A DNA stretch of 64,000 nucleotides from Chlorobiota bacterium (GCA_016788565.1 JAEUSP010000052.1:53026-117025); one strand, 5' to 3'. Counted from the stretch's first letter, positions 36,397 to 45,790 are shown. Numbers and translations are program-made. Notes: a model not told the origin generated them from the sequence alone.

Positions 36397-37560
36397 CTAC
36401 GGCACCGCACCAGTCCCGGGTTGATACTCGATGAGTTCAACAAGTGTGCTGGAGTTTTCTTTCTGGGACATCTGCTGTGATATCCCTTTTTGCGGCCCCG
36501 CTTTTGCGGTCAGCGTCATGTTCAGCGCGGCCTCGATGGAGGTGCTTTTCCGCACCGGGAACCCGTTGGTAAGGTTCACCAATGCTTCCCCACCACCTTT
36601 CACTTTTGCGTCGTTAATCACTGCGGTCAGCACCTTGTTCTCCATATTTTTTTTGGGGAACGTTGCCGTCAGCGCCACCTTCACACTTCCCACCGCGCCA
36701 CCCTGGGTGCTGCGGATTTCGGCAAGGCGGTAGGTGATGGTGCTGGCTGCTGGCAATCCACCAATCGGGAGCGTGTCAAGCCGCTTCCAGGAATTGCCCA
36801 ACATCACCCCCGTATCGGGGACGAACTGAAGGAAGAGTTCGGGAAGCACAACACCGTAGTATTGCAGCTTCACGGCATCTTTCAGCATGGCGCGCTGCTG
36901 GGGGCTGATGCTATCTTTTTTTGCGCCCAGCATCTGGCTGATAATCGGGTCCACATTGGCAACATCGGAAATCTTGCCGTTGTTCTGCACGGTGATATTC
37001 ACCCGCTGGCCAATCAACGCTTTCATGTCGCTTGCGCCGGGGACCGAAGGGTCCAGCTTGTTCCGGCTATCGAAATGGAGTGTTTTGCCGACGGAGTCCA
37101 TGGGGTTTGGGGGCATTGCTTGGTCAATGCGGATGCTGTCGTAGCGCATCTCCAGGGTGAACGAGCCATCGCTGTTGATGCCGGTGATTTTGGTGGTGAA
37201 GTTGAACACACTGGTTTGCTTCAACCGCAATCCGTTTTGCTCCTTGTCGTTTTTTTGCGTCAGCCGGTAGCGGTAGATGTCGCCGGTTTTGGGTGTCACC
37301 TTCAGGGTGTGGCGGGTGGTGCTATCGTTCAGGGCCGGGGCTTGGGTGAACGCCGCTGCGGCTGAATCGGCAGCAACCGGTGAGGTCCCGCTTGCGGAAT
37401 CAGTCGCCCCCTGGGCCGAAAGATTTTTTTTTGGCTCCCCACCGGGCGTTGTATCTCCACAGCCAAGCATTGGCAGGGCCACCGCCAAAATCAGCAGCAC
37501 GCTGCGCACCGCTACGGCACGCCCATGGTAGTTGCTCAATACGAACTTGATAGCACTCAC
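36397..37560 (-). CDS. Lipoprotein of unknown function
   Basis: A lipobox LPMLGC follows a hydrophobic stretch, so the protein is probably an outer- or inner-membrane lipoprotein. After an Ala/Ser/Thr-rich linker it has a large beta-rich body (KVTPKTGDIYRYRLTQKND, and a second half VMLGNSWKRLDTLPIGG) resembling the DUF6263 type of export-lipid-binding-like proteins. This resemblance is only a guess. There is no ATG in the first part; I took the GTG at 37560, which gives a normal 33-residue signal. A TAAATTGC element near 37631-37638 may be its promoter. No T9SS sorting domain is present. Confidence 0.65.
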   Translation of the reverse strand: MSAIKFVLSNYHGRAVAVRSVLLILAVALPMLGCGDTTPGGEPKKNLSAQGATDSASGTSPVAADSAAAAFTQAPALNDSTTRHTLKVTPKTGDIYRYRLTQKNDKEQNGLRLKQTSVFNFTTKITGINSDGSFTLEMRYDSIRIDQAMPPNPMDSVGKTLHFDSRNKLDPSVPGASDMKALIGQRVNITVQNNGKISDVANVDPIISQMLGAKKDSISPQQRAMLKDAVKLQYYGVVLPELFLQFVPDTGVMLGNSWKRLDTLPIGGLPAASTITYRLAEIRSTQGGAVGSVKVALTATFPKKNMENKVLTAVINDAKVKGGGEALVNLTNGFPVRKSTSIEAALNMTLTAKAGPQKGISQQMSQKENSSTLVELIEYQPGTGAVP

Positions 37561-37771
37561 AAGATGTTGATTTCGGGATAGAGTAGAGATGGCAGCCTTT
37601 GTGCTGGATATGCTGTACACAAAACGGGGCGCAATTTACAGCATATTGCTGCAACAGCCACAAAAGGCGGATGTTTGTGTTGGTGATAGCCAGTGGCTGA
37701 GCAGCAACTGACCAGCGGCCTCCCCCCCCCTTGCCACAAGCAAACCACTGCTTCACGTTGAAGAAATACTC

Positions 37772-37801
37772 TTGTGTCTTTCCGTCACCACCGTATATTT
37801 G
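37772..37801 (+). promoter_or_regulatory. Bacteroidota-type promoter for the OmpA-family gene at 37940
   Basis: TTG at 37772-37774 lies 19 bases before TATATTTG (37794-37801), a full -7 core match with good spacing. Transcription would start near 37808, leaving a leader of about 130 bases. The rest of the gap from 37561 to 37939 shows nothing else I can name. Confidence 0.55.
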
Positions 37802-37939
37802 GGCGCAATTGATGTGACACTTCTACTGCTCACTGTCTCTTTTATGTTTCCAGAAAACGAATTCCCGAACCTGCTGCCTTCTTGGTTCATTCGTTTTCTT
37901 TGTTCCGAACGCATTCAACAGCTGTAACGCAACCAATAG

Positions 37940-40036
37940 ATGCCAATCGCCCAACGGTGGAACAGAGTTGGGGTATGTGCCAGCACATACCCACGCCGTG
38001 CGTTGCTCTGTTGGGTTGTTCTGGCTTTTTCAGCCACCCCTGCCTTCTCGCAAATCCCTTCCATTCCTTCATCTACACGGATTTTTGCCGGACCGAACGT
38101 AAGCGCGGCCAGCGGAACGGAGACGGCGGATATTCCGGTGTTCGGCAACTCCACAGCGTGCGGCAGCTACACCAACGGCGAATCGTTCAACGCAACCGTT
38201 GGCGGGTTTGCGATGCTGCCGGAGTTACTCAGCAGCACGCTGGGCTTTGGCGGCGGATTTAGTATCACCCGAACCTCGGCCAGCTTTGCAACCCCACCGC
38301 TTTCGCCAACCCTGATTCTGGATCGCAGAAGCGACCAGGTTGTACGGATTGATGAGGAGTTCCGGCTGAAGGCTTCCTACATGACGATTGGTTTTGAAGC
38401 CATGACGCTGTGGCACCCGTTCAAGCGATTGCAAATCGGCATTGGTGCTTCGGTTGGCCTGAATGTCGCCTCCAGTTTCCAGCACACCGACCACATTCTG
38501 GGTCCAAAAGGATACCGCTTTGCCGACGGCAGCAGCGAACAACCGCTGCAAGGCGCTTCTTCGCTGCAAGTAGCAATGCTCAGCATCGGGCCAAAACTCA
38601 ATTTGGGATATGAGTTCACCGTGGGGAGCACGGTGCTGATGCCCCACCTCACCTTCAGTAGCAATGCGGTTTCGCCGCTGAAAGATTGGGCGTGGCAACA
38701 CTACACCATCGGCGGCGGCATCAGCTACTACATTGATGTCACCCCGCGCCACGTTGCGCCATCGCCGTTAGGGCCGGGGAGCGTGGCTGTGGTTGATGAA
38801 CTTCCCAAGCCGCCAGCCGCCCCGCCAAAGCTCCGTGCGGATATTGATCTTTTCAGCGTTGACGACCACGACCAGCGGCTTCCCGAAGTTGTGATCTCCT
38901 CCAAAGAAACAATAACACGGCATTTTGTGCCGTTGCTTCCGGCTGTCTTTTTTGAGCGGAGTGCCACGGGCTTCCCCGACCGCTACAGAACGGTGACCCA
39001 AACCATGGCCCAGCAGTTCCGGGTGAACGACCTTGCCGGGAACAACCCAGTGATGGTGCAGCATCAAGTGATGAACGTTATCGGTTCGCGGATGCAGCAG
39101 GACACCACCGCGCAGATCACTCTGGTCGGTCAAATCTCGCGCGAGGAAGCCCCAGAAATTGCCCGCGTCCGTGCGCTTGAGGTTCGTGCGTATCTGATTC
39201 GCGCTTGGGGGATTGATTCCTCCCGGATTGCCGTTGCCCCAAACAGAAAAGGGCTGCTGCAACGCTCGAACGAATCCACCGAAGATGGCCGCGCCGACAA
39301 CCGCCGCGTGGAAATTCTTTCCGATTCGCCAACGCTTCTTTTGCCGGTGATTACCGAGAAGAAGGAGTTCAGTTTGGTCCCGCCGATGCTGAAGATCAAT
39401 CCAACATTCGACGCAGAAGCTGGGGTGAAACAGTGGGAGCTTTCGATTCTTCATCAAGGGAGGGAAATCGGGAAATTCAGCAGCAATGAGCAAGATGAGG
39501 AGTCGGAATTGATGTGGGATATCGTTCGTGAAAACCCGGAAGCCACAGTCCCCCCGCTGTTTGCTCAGCTTCGCGTGGAAGACTCCACCGGGCGGGTGGT
39601 TCGGGCCGTGACCTCGGTTCCGCTATCCATTGCCACCCGCACCTCGGCCGGCAATGTTGTGGCCCAGGCTGGGGATGAAGAAGTAGTGAGTTTCACCCTT
39701 GCCGGCTACGATGTCCGCTCGGCAGAAATTGCACGCGGGAACAAGATGTTAGTGGAGGAAATCGGAAAGGCGATGCGCAACGGCGCGCGCGTGACGGTGA
39801 CTGGGTATGCCGACCGATTAGGGGACAAGGAGAAGAACCGTGAGCTTGCATCCGACCGTGCGAACCGGGTGGCCGAAACAATCCGCCAAATGGCAGCCGA
39901 GCGTGGCCTGCGTGATGTTTCTGTGCACTTCGTTGGCGGCAGCATCGAAACTGACCGATTCACCAACGACCTGCCGGAAGGCCGCACATTAACACGCGGC
40001 GTGACGGTGATGATCGAGCAGAAGATTGTGGAGTAG
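37940..40036 (+). CDS. OmpA-family outer-membrane protein with two OmpA-like modules
   Basis: The 698-aa protein has a basic n-region and signal peptide (ending TPAFSQ), then a beta-rich region of about 250 residues with alternating strands typical of an outer-membrane barrel. A middle segment (about 300-460) has ITLVGQISREEAPEIARVRALEVRAYL and NRRVEILSD, matching the OmpA C-domain pattern. A second OmpA-like end (about 560-695) carries VTVTGYADRLGDKEKNRELASDRANRV and TRGVTVMIEQ. These modules normally bind peptidoglycan. Two in one chain is uncommon. The likely role is envelope anchoring, possibly combined with a pore or scaffold function. Confidence 0.8.
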   Translation: MPIAQRWNRVGVCASTYPRRALLCWVVLAFSATPAFSQIPSIPSSTRIFAGPNVSAASGTETADIPVFGNSTACGSYTNGESFNATVGGFAMLPELLSSTLGFGGGFSITRTSASFATPPLSPTLILDRRSDQVVRIDEEFRLKASYMTIGFEAMTLWHPFKRLQIGIGASVGLNVASSFQHTDHILGPKGYRFADGSSEQPLQGASSLQVAMLSIGPKLNLGYEFTVGSTVLMPHLTFSSNAVSPLKDWAWQHYTIGGGISYYIDVTPRHVAPSPLGPGSVAVVDELPKPPAAPPKLRADIDLFSVDDHDQRLPEVVISSKETITRHFVPLLPAVFFERSATGFPDRYRTVTQTMAQQFRVNDLAGNNPVMVQHQVMNVIGSRMQQDTTAQITLVGQISREEAPEIARVRALEVRAYLIRAWGIDSSRIAVAPNRKGLLQRSNESTEDGRADNRRVEILSDSPTLLLPVITEKKEFSLVPPMLKINPTFDAEAGVKQWELSILHQGREIGKFSSNEQDEESELMWDIVRENPEATVPPLFAQLRVEDSTGRVVRAVTSVPLSIATRTSAGNVVAQAGDEEVVSFTLAGYDVRSAEIARGNKMLVEEIGKAMRNGARVTVTGYADRLGDKEKNRELASDRANRVAETIRQMAAERGLRDVSVHFVGGSIETDRFTNDLPEGRTLTRGVTVMIEQKIVE

Positions 40037-40058
40037 TGATTGCCAAGCGGATAAACTG

Positions 40059-40100
40059 CAGGGCGACGGAGATAACGATTCCCCGTCGCCCTGTTTTTTT
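40059..40100 (+). terminator. Rho-independent terminator of the OmpA-family gene
   Basis: An 11-bp stem CAGGGCGACGG (40059-40069) with CCGTCGCCCTG (40083-40093) is followed by seven T residues. It lies 23 bases after the stop and just before the end of the convergent metZ gene. Confidence 0.9.
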
Positions 40101-40126
40101 CCCTTTCTGCGTATTTCCACAAACGG

Positions 40127-41326
40127 CTATTCTTGCGCCGCAATCAATGCTCGCTCAATATCCGCAATAATATCATCGGGATGTTCTAACCCAACGGAAA
40201 TCCGCACCAGCCCGGGAAGTATCCCAACTGCACGGCGTTCTTCTTCGGTGAGTTTGCTGTGGGTGGTGCTGGCTGGGTGGGTGGCAATCGTGCGGGAATC
40301 CCCCAAATTGGCGGTGAGCGAACAAAGCTGAAGTGCATCCAGAAACCGCCGGCCAGCATCAATTCCGCCACGCAGCACAAACGTGACGATTCCGCCGCCA
40401 GCCTTCATCTGCCGTTGCGCAAGCGCAAACTGTGGGTGCGACGGAAGCCACGGATATTTCACCAATTCCACTTCCGAACGTTGCTCCAAAAATTGCGCTA
40501 CGTTCAGCGCGTTGGCGCAGTGCCGCTCCATCCGCAACGCCAACGTGTCCAAACTTTTGCTGAACATCCAAGCGTTGAACGGCGAAATTGACGGGCCGGT
40601 ATGCCGCGCAAAAAATCTGATCTTTTCTATCAACTCGCCCTTCCCAACAATCACCCCGCCAAGCCCGCGCCCTTGCCCGTCAATATATTTTGTGGCGGAG
40701 TGAATTACCAGGTCTGCGCCGTAGCGGATCGGTTGCTGAAGCACCGGCGTGGCGAAGATATTATCCACCACCAACAGGATATTCCGCTGGCGGCAGAACC
40801 CACCAAGCCACTCCAAATCAATCAAATCCAACGCGGGGTTGGAAGGGGTTTCCACGTAGCAAAGGCGGGTGGTTGGGGTCAGAAGTTCCTCCCATGTTTC
40901 CGGCGCGGTGATTTCGCCATAGCTGTGGGTGATGCCCCACCGTGGCAGAATCTGCGTCAGCATCTGGTGGGTGCTTCCAAACACCGATTTGGAGGAGAGG
41001 ATATGATCGCCAGCCCCCAGCAACGCACCAAACGCCGTGAACACTGCCGACATCCCCGATGCCGTTGCGATACCATCTTCGGCACCTTCCAGCAGCTTCA
41101 TTTTTTCCACAAACTCATCGCTGTTCGGGTTACTGTAGCGGCTGTAGATGCTGCCGGGGATTTCGTTGGCGAACAGTGCGCGGGCGTGCTCGGCATCGTC
41201 GAAGGTGAAACTGCTGGTCATGTAAATGGAGCTGGAATGCTCCCGATGCCCCGACGGCTCCGGCTGCGTGCGGATCACCTCAGTTTCGGTGTGGCGTGCT
41301 GTGTATGGGGGTGTTGGTTCACTCAT
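40127..41326 (-). CDS. metZ: O-succinylhomoserine sulfhydrylase
   Basis: This 399-aa PLP enzyme of the Cys/Met metabolism family would make homocysteine from O-succinylhomoserine and sulfide in methionine synthesis. The PLP lysine is Lys213 in HSATKYIDGQGR, the pyridine-ring aspartate is Asp188 in VVDNIFATP, and YSRYSNPN (61-68) gives the phosphate contact. The DGQGR-LGG segment and overall pattern favour the MetZ type over cystathionine gamma-synthase, though a related sulfhydrylase is not excluded. It starts 8 bases inside the end of the OsmC gene, so the two are translated as one operon. Confidence 0.85.
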   Translation of the reverse strand: MSEPTPPYTARHTETEVIRTQPEPSGHREHSSSIYMTSSFTFDDAEHARALFANEIPGSIYSRYSNPNSDEFVEKMKLLEGAEDGIATASGMSAVFTAFGALLGAGDHILSSKSVFGSTHQMLTQILPRWGITHSYGEITAPETWEELLTPTTRLCYVETPSNPALDLIDLEWLGGFCRQRNILLVVDNIFATPVLQQPIRYGADLVIHSATKYIDGQGRGLGGVIVGKGELIEKIRFFARHTGPSISPFNAWMFSKSLDTLALRMERHCANALNVAQFLEQRSEVELVKYPWLPSHPQFALAQRQMKAGGGIVTFVLRGGIDAGRRFLDALQLCSLTANLGDSRTIATHPASTTHSKLTEEERRAVGILPGLVRISVGLEHPDDIIADIERALIAAQE

Positions 41327-41747
41327 AGCGTTCTCCGTTCAGTTCAAAGGACCATGTGATTGTGGCTGTTGCTTCCAATGTTTTTGCTACCGAGCAATAC
41401 TTCTCCATGCTTAACTGGATTGCACGGCGCACCCGCTCGGGGTCAAGCTCACCCCGCAGGCTGTAATGAACATGGATTGCCCGGTAGAGCGACGGCTCCA
41501 CGCCAGGCTCCCGCTGGCCATCAACCTCCATGCTGAACTCCGCAATTTCCTGCCGCCCTTTTCGGAGGATGGAGACGACATCAATGCCGCTGCATCCGCC
41601 AAGCGCCATCAGCAGGACTTGCATGGGGCGCGCCGCCAAGTTGTGGCCACCAATCGCGGGCGAGCCATCCATCTGGATTTCGTTGCCGGTATCGTTGCGG
41701 GCAACAAAGTGGTAATCGCCGTCAAGGCGTTCAATGATGATCGGCAT
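41319..41747 (-). CDS. OsmC-family thiol peroxidase-like protein
   Basis: The 142-aa protein has the two conserved cysteines of the OsmC/Ohr family, Cys52 in ALGGCSGIDV and Cys118 in EKYCSVAKTL, with the expected beta-alpha pattern. OsmC proteins reduce organic or fatty-acid hydroperoxides with the cysteine pair. It is the first gene of an operon with metZ (overlap 8 bp), which suggests a link between sulfur metabolism and thiol-based peroxide defence. Members of the YhfA-like subgroup are also possible. Confidence 0.88.
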   Translation of the reverse strand: MPIIIERLDGDYHFVARNDTGNEIQMDGSPAIGGHNLAARPMQVLLMALGGCSGIDVVSILRKGRQEIAEFSMEVDGQREPGVEPSLYRAIHVHYSLRGELDPERVRRAIQLSMEKYCSVAKTLEATATITWSFELNGERYE

Positions 41748-42082
41748 GGTTGCAAAAGCATAAAGTTTGAATGATGAACAAGCAGAAGGAATATCGGGGA
41801 TGTTTCTTGCCGGTGTGATGTCAGAATGTGAGAGAAGGCCGGTGAAGAGTGAAGTGGGAAGAGTGAACTGGAGCCACAGCCGGGAAGGAAATAGGAAGTA
41901 GGGTAGTGACTCATAGTGGGGAGAATCTTCAAGTTTAGCGTGTTGTTTCTACATGGCTATCATCTTCTGCATCTCACCCGAGTGAACCACTACCAATTTT
42001 CCAACCACAACGCCCCAACCCCCCGGGAATATCACCGGTGCGATTGAGGCGTTTGTTGGCAAGCTGGAACTTGATATCCCCC
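41748..42082. other. Gap with GAAGAGTGA repeats and a possible gene remnant
   Basis: GAAGAGTGAAGTGGGAAGAGTGAA (split around 41843-41866) belongs to the same repeat family as 26748-26785. On the minus strand between about 42080 and 41950 there are readings DIKFQLANKRLNR and GGWGVVVGKLVVV in two frames, joined at a run of six C residues. They might be a decayed gene, but I cannot name it, and chance is also possible. Confidence 0.25.
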
Positions 42083-43471
42083 TTACGGAAGAATTATCAC
42101 CGGCAGCGTAGTAACTCCACCGTGCGTCGAAACCCGTACAAAGGCGGCCCCGGCAGGAAGTTGTTCGGTTGGAAGTTGCAGCCGGTGCGTTCCTTCCGGC
42201 AAGCGAATTTCGGTGGCTGGGATTGCACACTGGTGGCCCAATGCGTCCAGCAATTCCACTGTTACTGGCGTGGCTGTTGGCAGTGTTAGTTGCAACACTG
42301 TCCCGCTTGGTGTTGGGTTGGGGCTCACAACAATGTTGGCCGCAGCCGCGCTTGGTTGGCGAACGGCCAGCCCAGTCGTTAAGTAGTCATCGGGCTTGCG
42401 GGGAACCAGCTTGAAGCTGCTGTCGGCGTAGGTCATCACCCCAACAATTGCCAGAAAATGATTCCCCTCGACGATTTTTTTCTCCCCTACCGTTGGTGTC
42501 CGGGTGGTGTATCCGGCGTTGCTGTTGTCGGTTTCGATGCGAGCCCACGCGGCTTGGTTTTCTTTTTCATCAACGTTGGCAACCAGGTACTGGCCGGTGT
42601 TGGTAGGGGCGGTGGTGTCGGCAGTTACCACCACATCTTGGTATTGCACCAGCATACTTTCCCACCGTTCGGCATCACGGTTTTCCCCTTCGCCGTTGCC
42701 AATTTGTGCGGTGGAGCGGTTCACCGGGCTGGGTATTGGGCCGGTGGCTTGCTTATCCACCACCGTAGCGTTCTGAATTACTGTCAGGCCAAAATGCTCC
42801 TGCACCGTTCCCCGAACCAACACACGCTCGCCACGTTGCAGCGCGGCAAGCTCGGGGATGATCGCGCCGCTGCTATCCTTCACCAAAAGGCTGATCCCCC
42901 CCCAACTTCCTCCGCTTTCCTGAAGCACCACCATTGGCTCAGGGCCGCCGGGTGCATCAGGGCCGCCGGGGAGATCACTGGTATCGGCCACAACGCTTCC
43001 GCCAACCTCCACCTGGAACCCAGCAACGCCGCTGGCGCCGCTCTGGTTTGGCGTAAACTGAACGTCGTAGATCGCCACGCGGTTATCAATCACCACGTAG
43101 AAGTATTTGAAAAACGAGGTGTCGCTGGGGCTGATTTGGCTGTTCCCTTTGTCGTCGGCAATGGTTGCCCAGTAGGTGACGATGGACTCAGCTTTCTGCG
43201 CCGGAATCGCGGCTGTGAAGGTGGTGTCGTCGGTTCGTGTGGCATCCACGCAGTTAGCGGCGGAGCCATCAACGCTAAAACAGACTTTTGCGCTGGCAGC
43301 ATCCAACGGGTTTGTGGCTGGGTGAGCAATCACCGTTACCACCACCTGGTTTGATGATGTTGGGAATGCCATTGGGCGGCGAACAGCGGAAATATCTGGA
43401 AGGTCTTGGGCGTGCGCGGCTGCGGCGGTCATCACCATGCCAAGCAGTAGTGTGGTAGCAAGTCGGTTCAT
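42083..43471 (-). CDS. Secreted protein with OB-fold-like domain and T9SS sorting domain
   Basis: The 462-aa protein has a signal peptide (ending AAHAQ), an N-terminal Ig-like domain with two cysteines (about 25-115), and a central region (about 200-370). Central blocks such as ALQRGERVLVRGTVQEHFGLTVIQNATVV and ESMLVQYQDVVVT match the OB-fold repeats seen next to secreted nucleases and in lamin-tail-type surface proteins. The end is a sorting domain (VSPNPTPSGT, LPAGAAFVRV). No nuclease domain is present, so the role is binding or structural. The beta-propeller lipoprotein gene is just upstream on the same strand, 48 bases away, and the two are probably an operon. Confidence 0.75.
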   Translation of the reverse strand: MNRLATTLLLGMVMTAAAAHAQDLPDISAVRRPMAFPTSSNQVVVTVIAHPATNPLDAASAKVCFSVDGSAANCVDATRTDDTTFTAAIPAQKAESIVTYWATIADDKGNSQISPSDTSFFKYFYVVIDNRVAIYDVQFTPNQSGASGVAGFQVEVGGSVVADTSDLPGGPDAPGGPEPMVVLQESGGSWGGISLLVKDSSGAIIPELAALQRGERVLVRGTVQEHFGLTVIQNATVVDKQATGPIPSPVNRSTAQIGNGEGENRDAERWESMLVQYQDVVVTADTTAPTNTGQYLVANVDEKENQAAWARIETDNSNAGYTTRTPTVGEKKIVEGNHFLAIVGVMTYADSSFKLVPRKPDDYLTTGLAVRQPSAAAANIVVSPNPTPSGTVLQLTLPTATPVTVELLDALGHQCAIPATEIRLPEGTHRLQLPTEQLPAGAAFVRVSTHGGVTTLPVIILP

Positions 43472-43519
43472 TGTGATATGGATTGGTTAGCAAGGATTGC
43501 TTCAAGATCAGCGATTGAC

Positions 43520-44749
43520 TTAATCGGTTCCCCGCAGAACAACGCAGGTATCCACCGCCACAAGCAACGGCTGGGCAACGGGGGAAATGGTGATGCGGGA
43601 GGAGACATCGGCAAGGTTGGCCACCGGAACAAACGCCGCAAATTGGCCGCTGTGATCGTAGGTGAACAACCCCGTGCGCCCTTCCCGACGGGAGACCACG
43701 TAAAGGTAGTTTCCGCTGACGGCAGCCGCCGCTGTCAATTCCGACTCGAAGAATTTTTCCCACCGCCGATTTCCCCCGCCATCGAACGACACCAGCATCC
43801 CGCCGGTGAACTCTGCAGATGTTCCGGTTCCGGTGATGTAGCTGTTGCCAAGCTGGTCGCCGCTGATCCCGCGCGGCATCAACGGAAGCGGCTGTTGCCA
43901 ACCCACTGTTCCATCGGCCACGGCAATCAGGAACGGTTCGCGAGTTCCATCGCTGGCGCGGCGGGCAACGCCAACCAGTGCTGCCGGGCCAATCACCGCC
44001 GGCCCCGCTATCACACGGAATCCAACCAACGGAGTTGCCGAACGGCGCGCCCCGGTTGCAGGGTCCAACAGCAACACGGTGTCGGAAACTGCATAATCAT
44101 TTTGGCTGAGGGCAACAACCAGCGCGCCGTTTGCGTGGCAAATCTGCGGCGCGACCCCGGCCCCAAGCTGGATGCTCCAACGCTGGCGGCCATCGCTGGA
44201 GTATCGGGTAAGGGTTCCGGCGGTTGTGCCAACGATTACTCCATCGGCCATTCCCAGCGGCTGGCCGTAGCCAACGATTGCGTTGGTGTCGGCCGGGCGC
44301 AAATCTTTGCTCCATCGCCCAACTCCATCTGGCCCCACAGCATATAATTGGCCACGTGTGGTGATGGAGTACAACATCCCGGCGGAATCGGCAGCAACCG
44401 CAGGGTAGGTCCGCTCGCCATTGGGAAAATGGAACTGATAGAGTGCCGTATCCCCTTCAACAATCGCCAACGCGCCAGCATCGGTCAGCAGCGCGTAGCG
44501 GAAGCGATTGAGGTAGAGCGGCGGGGTCAGAAGCCCCCCGCGAACGCCCCGAAGCAATGTCCACCGAAGTTTTTCCGCAGGCGCGCCGTCGCCAAACCGT
44601 GCGTAATTGTTGTCGCGCCGGGCATCGGCAATCGCGCCGCCGGACGTATTTACTGGAGCAGACTGGTCGCTGTTGCCTCCACCACCACAAGCGGCAAGGA
44701 GTGATAGAAACCAGAACAGAGGCCAGAGATGTTGTTGCGAGTATTGCAT
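43520..44749 (-). CDS. PQQ-like beta-propeller lipoprotein
   Basis: Starting at the ATG 44749 (the longer reading begins with TTG and has no support), the protein has a short signal and lipobox LLAAC, then a Gly-rich linker. Repeated beta-propeller blades follow, with motifs like GQLYAVGPDGVGRWSKDL, GTLTRYSSDGRQRWSIQL and GGMLVSFDGGGNRRWEKFF. These are the W-docking repeats of PQQ-like propellers. Members often act as assembly lipoproteins (BamB-like) or as surface sensors; nothing here fixes which. It precedes the OB-fold surface protein by 48 bases. Confidence 0.8.
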   Translation of the reverse strand: MQYSQQHLWPLFWFLSLLAACGGGGNSDQSAPVNTSGGAIADARRDNNYARFGDGAPAEKLRWTLLRGVRGGLLTPPLYLNRFRYALLTDAGALAIVEGDTALYQFHFPNGERTYPAVAADSAGMLYSITTRGQLYAVGPDGVGRWSKDLRPADTNAIVGYGQPLGMADGVIVGTTAGTLTRYSSDGRQRWSIQLGAGVAPQICHANGALVVALSQNDYAVSDTVLLLDPATGARRSATPLVGFRVIAGPAVIGPAALVGVARRASDGTREPFLIAVADGTVGWQQPLPLMPRGISGDQLGNSYITGTGTSAEFTGGMLVSFDGGGNRRWEKFFESELTAAAAVSGNYLYVVSRREGRTGLFTYDHSGQFAAFVPVANLADVSSRITISPVAQPLLVAVDTCVVLRGTD

Positions 44750-44940
44750 GGGAAGGATCAGAGGTTCGGCCAATATACTTCGGGGCAACTGAATTGACTT
44801 GGCTCACCATAATGATTAACGAGCAACGCATGATCTGCGCCACCGAATCTAGAAACAGCAGGATTTAGCAATCTCTTTTATATCGAGTACCACGATGATC
44901 ATTTTTTTTAGTCATTATGAGCATCTTTTGAAAAAAATTA

Positions 44941-44971
44941 TTGCTTTGAAGTCCCGCACGTAGTAATTTTG
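44941..44971 (+). promoter_or_regulatory. Bacteroidota-type promoter for the Cys-rich secreted protein
   Basis: TTG at 44941-44943 lies 20 bases before TAATTTTG (44964-44971), which is followed by CG as at 3944. Transcription would start near 44978, immediately in front of the triple 16-bp repeat. The rest of the gap 44750-44940 is AT-rich and otherwise featureless. Confidence 0.6.
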
Positions 44972-44980
44972 CGATTGAAA

Positions 44981-45028
44981 CTACCGAAGGCCCTTCCTAC
45001 CGAAGGCCCTTCCTACCGAAGGCCCTTC
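44981..45028 (+). repeat. Three perfect 16-bp tandem repeats in the leader
   Basis: CTACCGAAGGCCCTTC is repeated three times without change (44981-44996, 44997-45012, 45013-45028). Each unit contains the palindrome GAAGGCCCTTC. The repeats lie right after the predicted start of transcription and 26 bases before the AGGAGG Shine-Dalgarno. They could be an operator array, or in RNA could form hairpins between neighbouring units. Confidence 0.75.
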
Positions 45029-45064
45029 CTAATTATCCACAGTATCTCACATTTAGGAGGGTTC

Positions 45065-45790
45065 ATGTCCACTCGCGTTTCCGCTATTCGCGTCGCTCTT
45101 GTCCTGCTGCTTCTTGTTGGGGTTGCCCCACTGCTGAAAAGTCAAACACTTCCAAAGGAAGATGCGCCACCCCCTTGTCCATCTAACTGTACCGACACCA
45201 CAGCCTGGATATATTACACAGGTGCGACTTCCTCCATCCCAGGATGCGTAATTGAGGTGAGTTTTTGGTATCGCTATGCCTGTGGCAATTATGTGTTTTC
45301 TATTGCTGATATTACTGTGTATGGATCCGGGTGCAATTTTGATTCCGCTATGAAGTATGCAATCATTGGCATAATTCAGGGTAATCCGATGGGCTTCCCT
45401 CCAATTGAAGGCGAGTGTGCTGATAACATAAAGGTGACTAATTCAGCCTGTTGGAAAGAATTTCAGGAAGTCATCACTCCTACATTCTCGAAAACACACT
45501 ATCAACCCTGTTCGTCAAACCAGTGTTGCTATGTTGTGCTTCGTGTCTGTCAGAACAATGGAGTTAGAACAGCAAACGTCATTTTATACGGTACTCCTCC
45601 TGTTGTCAATTGTACACCTGATTGCCCAAACTACTCTTGCGAAGCACAACAGAATACCTATCCACCTGTTGGTTCAATGATTAAGCCTCAAGAAGAGGAA
45701 AAAAGGGAGCAGCTTTCGGTAGCTCCATCAAACAAACCAGATTTGCCATTCTACTTGGTAAACCCGACACCTACAGACTCGCATCGCTAA
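45065..45790 (+). CDS. Cysteine-rich secreted protein of unknown function
   Basis: The ATG at 45065 has a perfect AGGAGG five bases upstream and starts a signal peptide (ending PLLKSQ), giving 241 aa. The mature part has about 18 cysteines, several in CxxxC or CC arrangements (CPSNC, CSSNQCC), and aromatic beta-strands. The last 40 residues are Pro/Glu/Lys-rich and lack a T9SS sorting domain. I do not recognise the family. Disulfides are expected after export. Its sequence is AT-richer than most neighbours. A terminator separates it from the next gene. Confidence 0.7.
   Translation: MSTRVSAIRVALVLLLLVGVAPLLKSQTLPKEDAPPPCPSNCTDTTAWIYYTGATSSIPGCVIEVSFWYRYACGNYVFSIADITVYGSGCNFDSAMKYAIIGIIQGNPMGFPPIEGECADNIKVTNSACWKEFQEVITPTFSKTHYQPCSSNQCCYVVLRVCQNNGVRTANVILYGTPPVVNCTPDCPNYSCEAQQNTYPPVGSMIKPQEEEKREQLSVAPSNKPDLPFYLVNPTPTDSHR

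Noticed and set aside
44981..45028. CRISPR-like array
   Set aside because: The three 16-bp units are directly tandem with no spacers and no cas gene is present.
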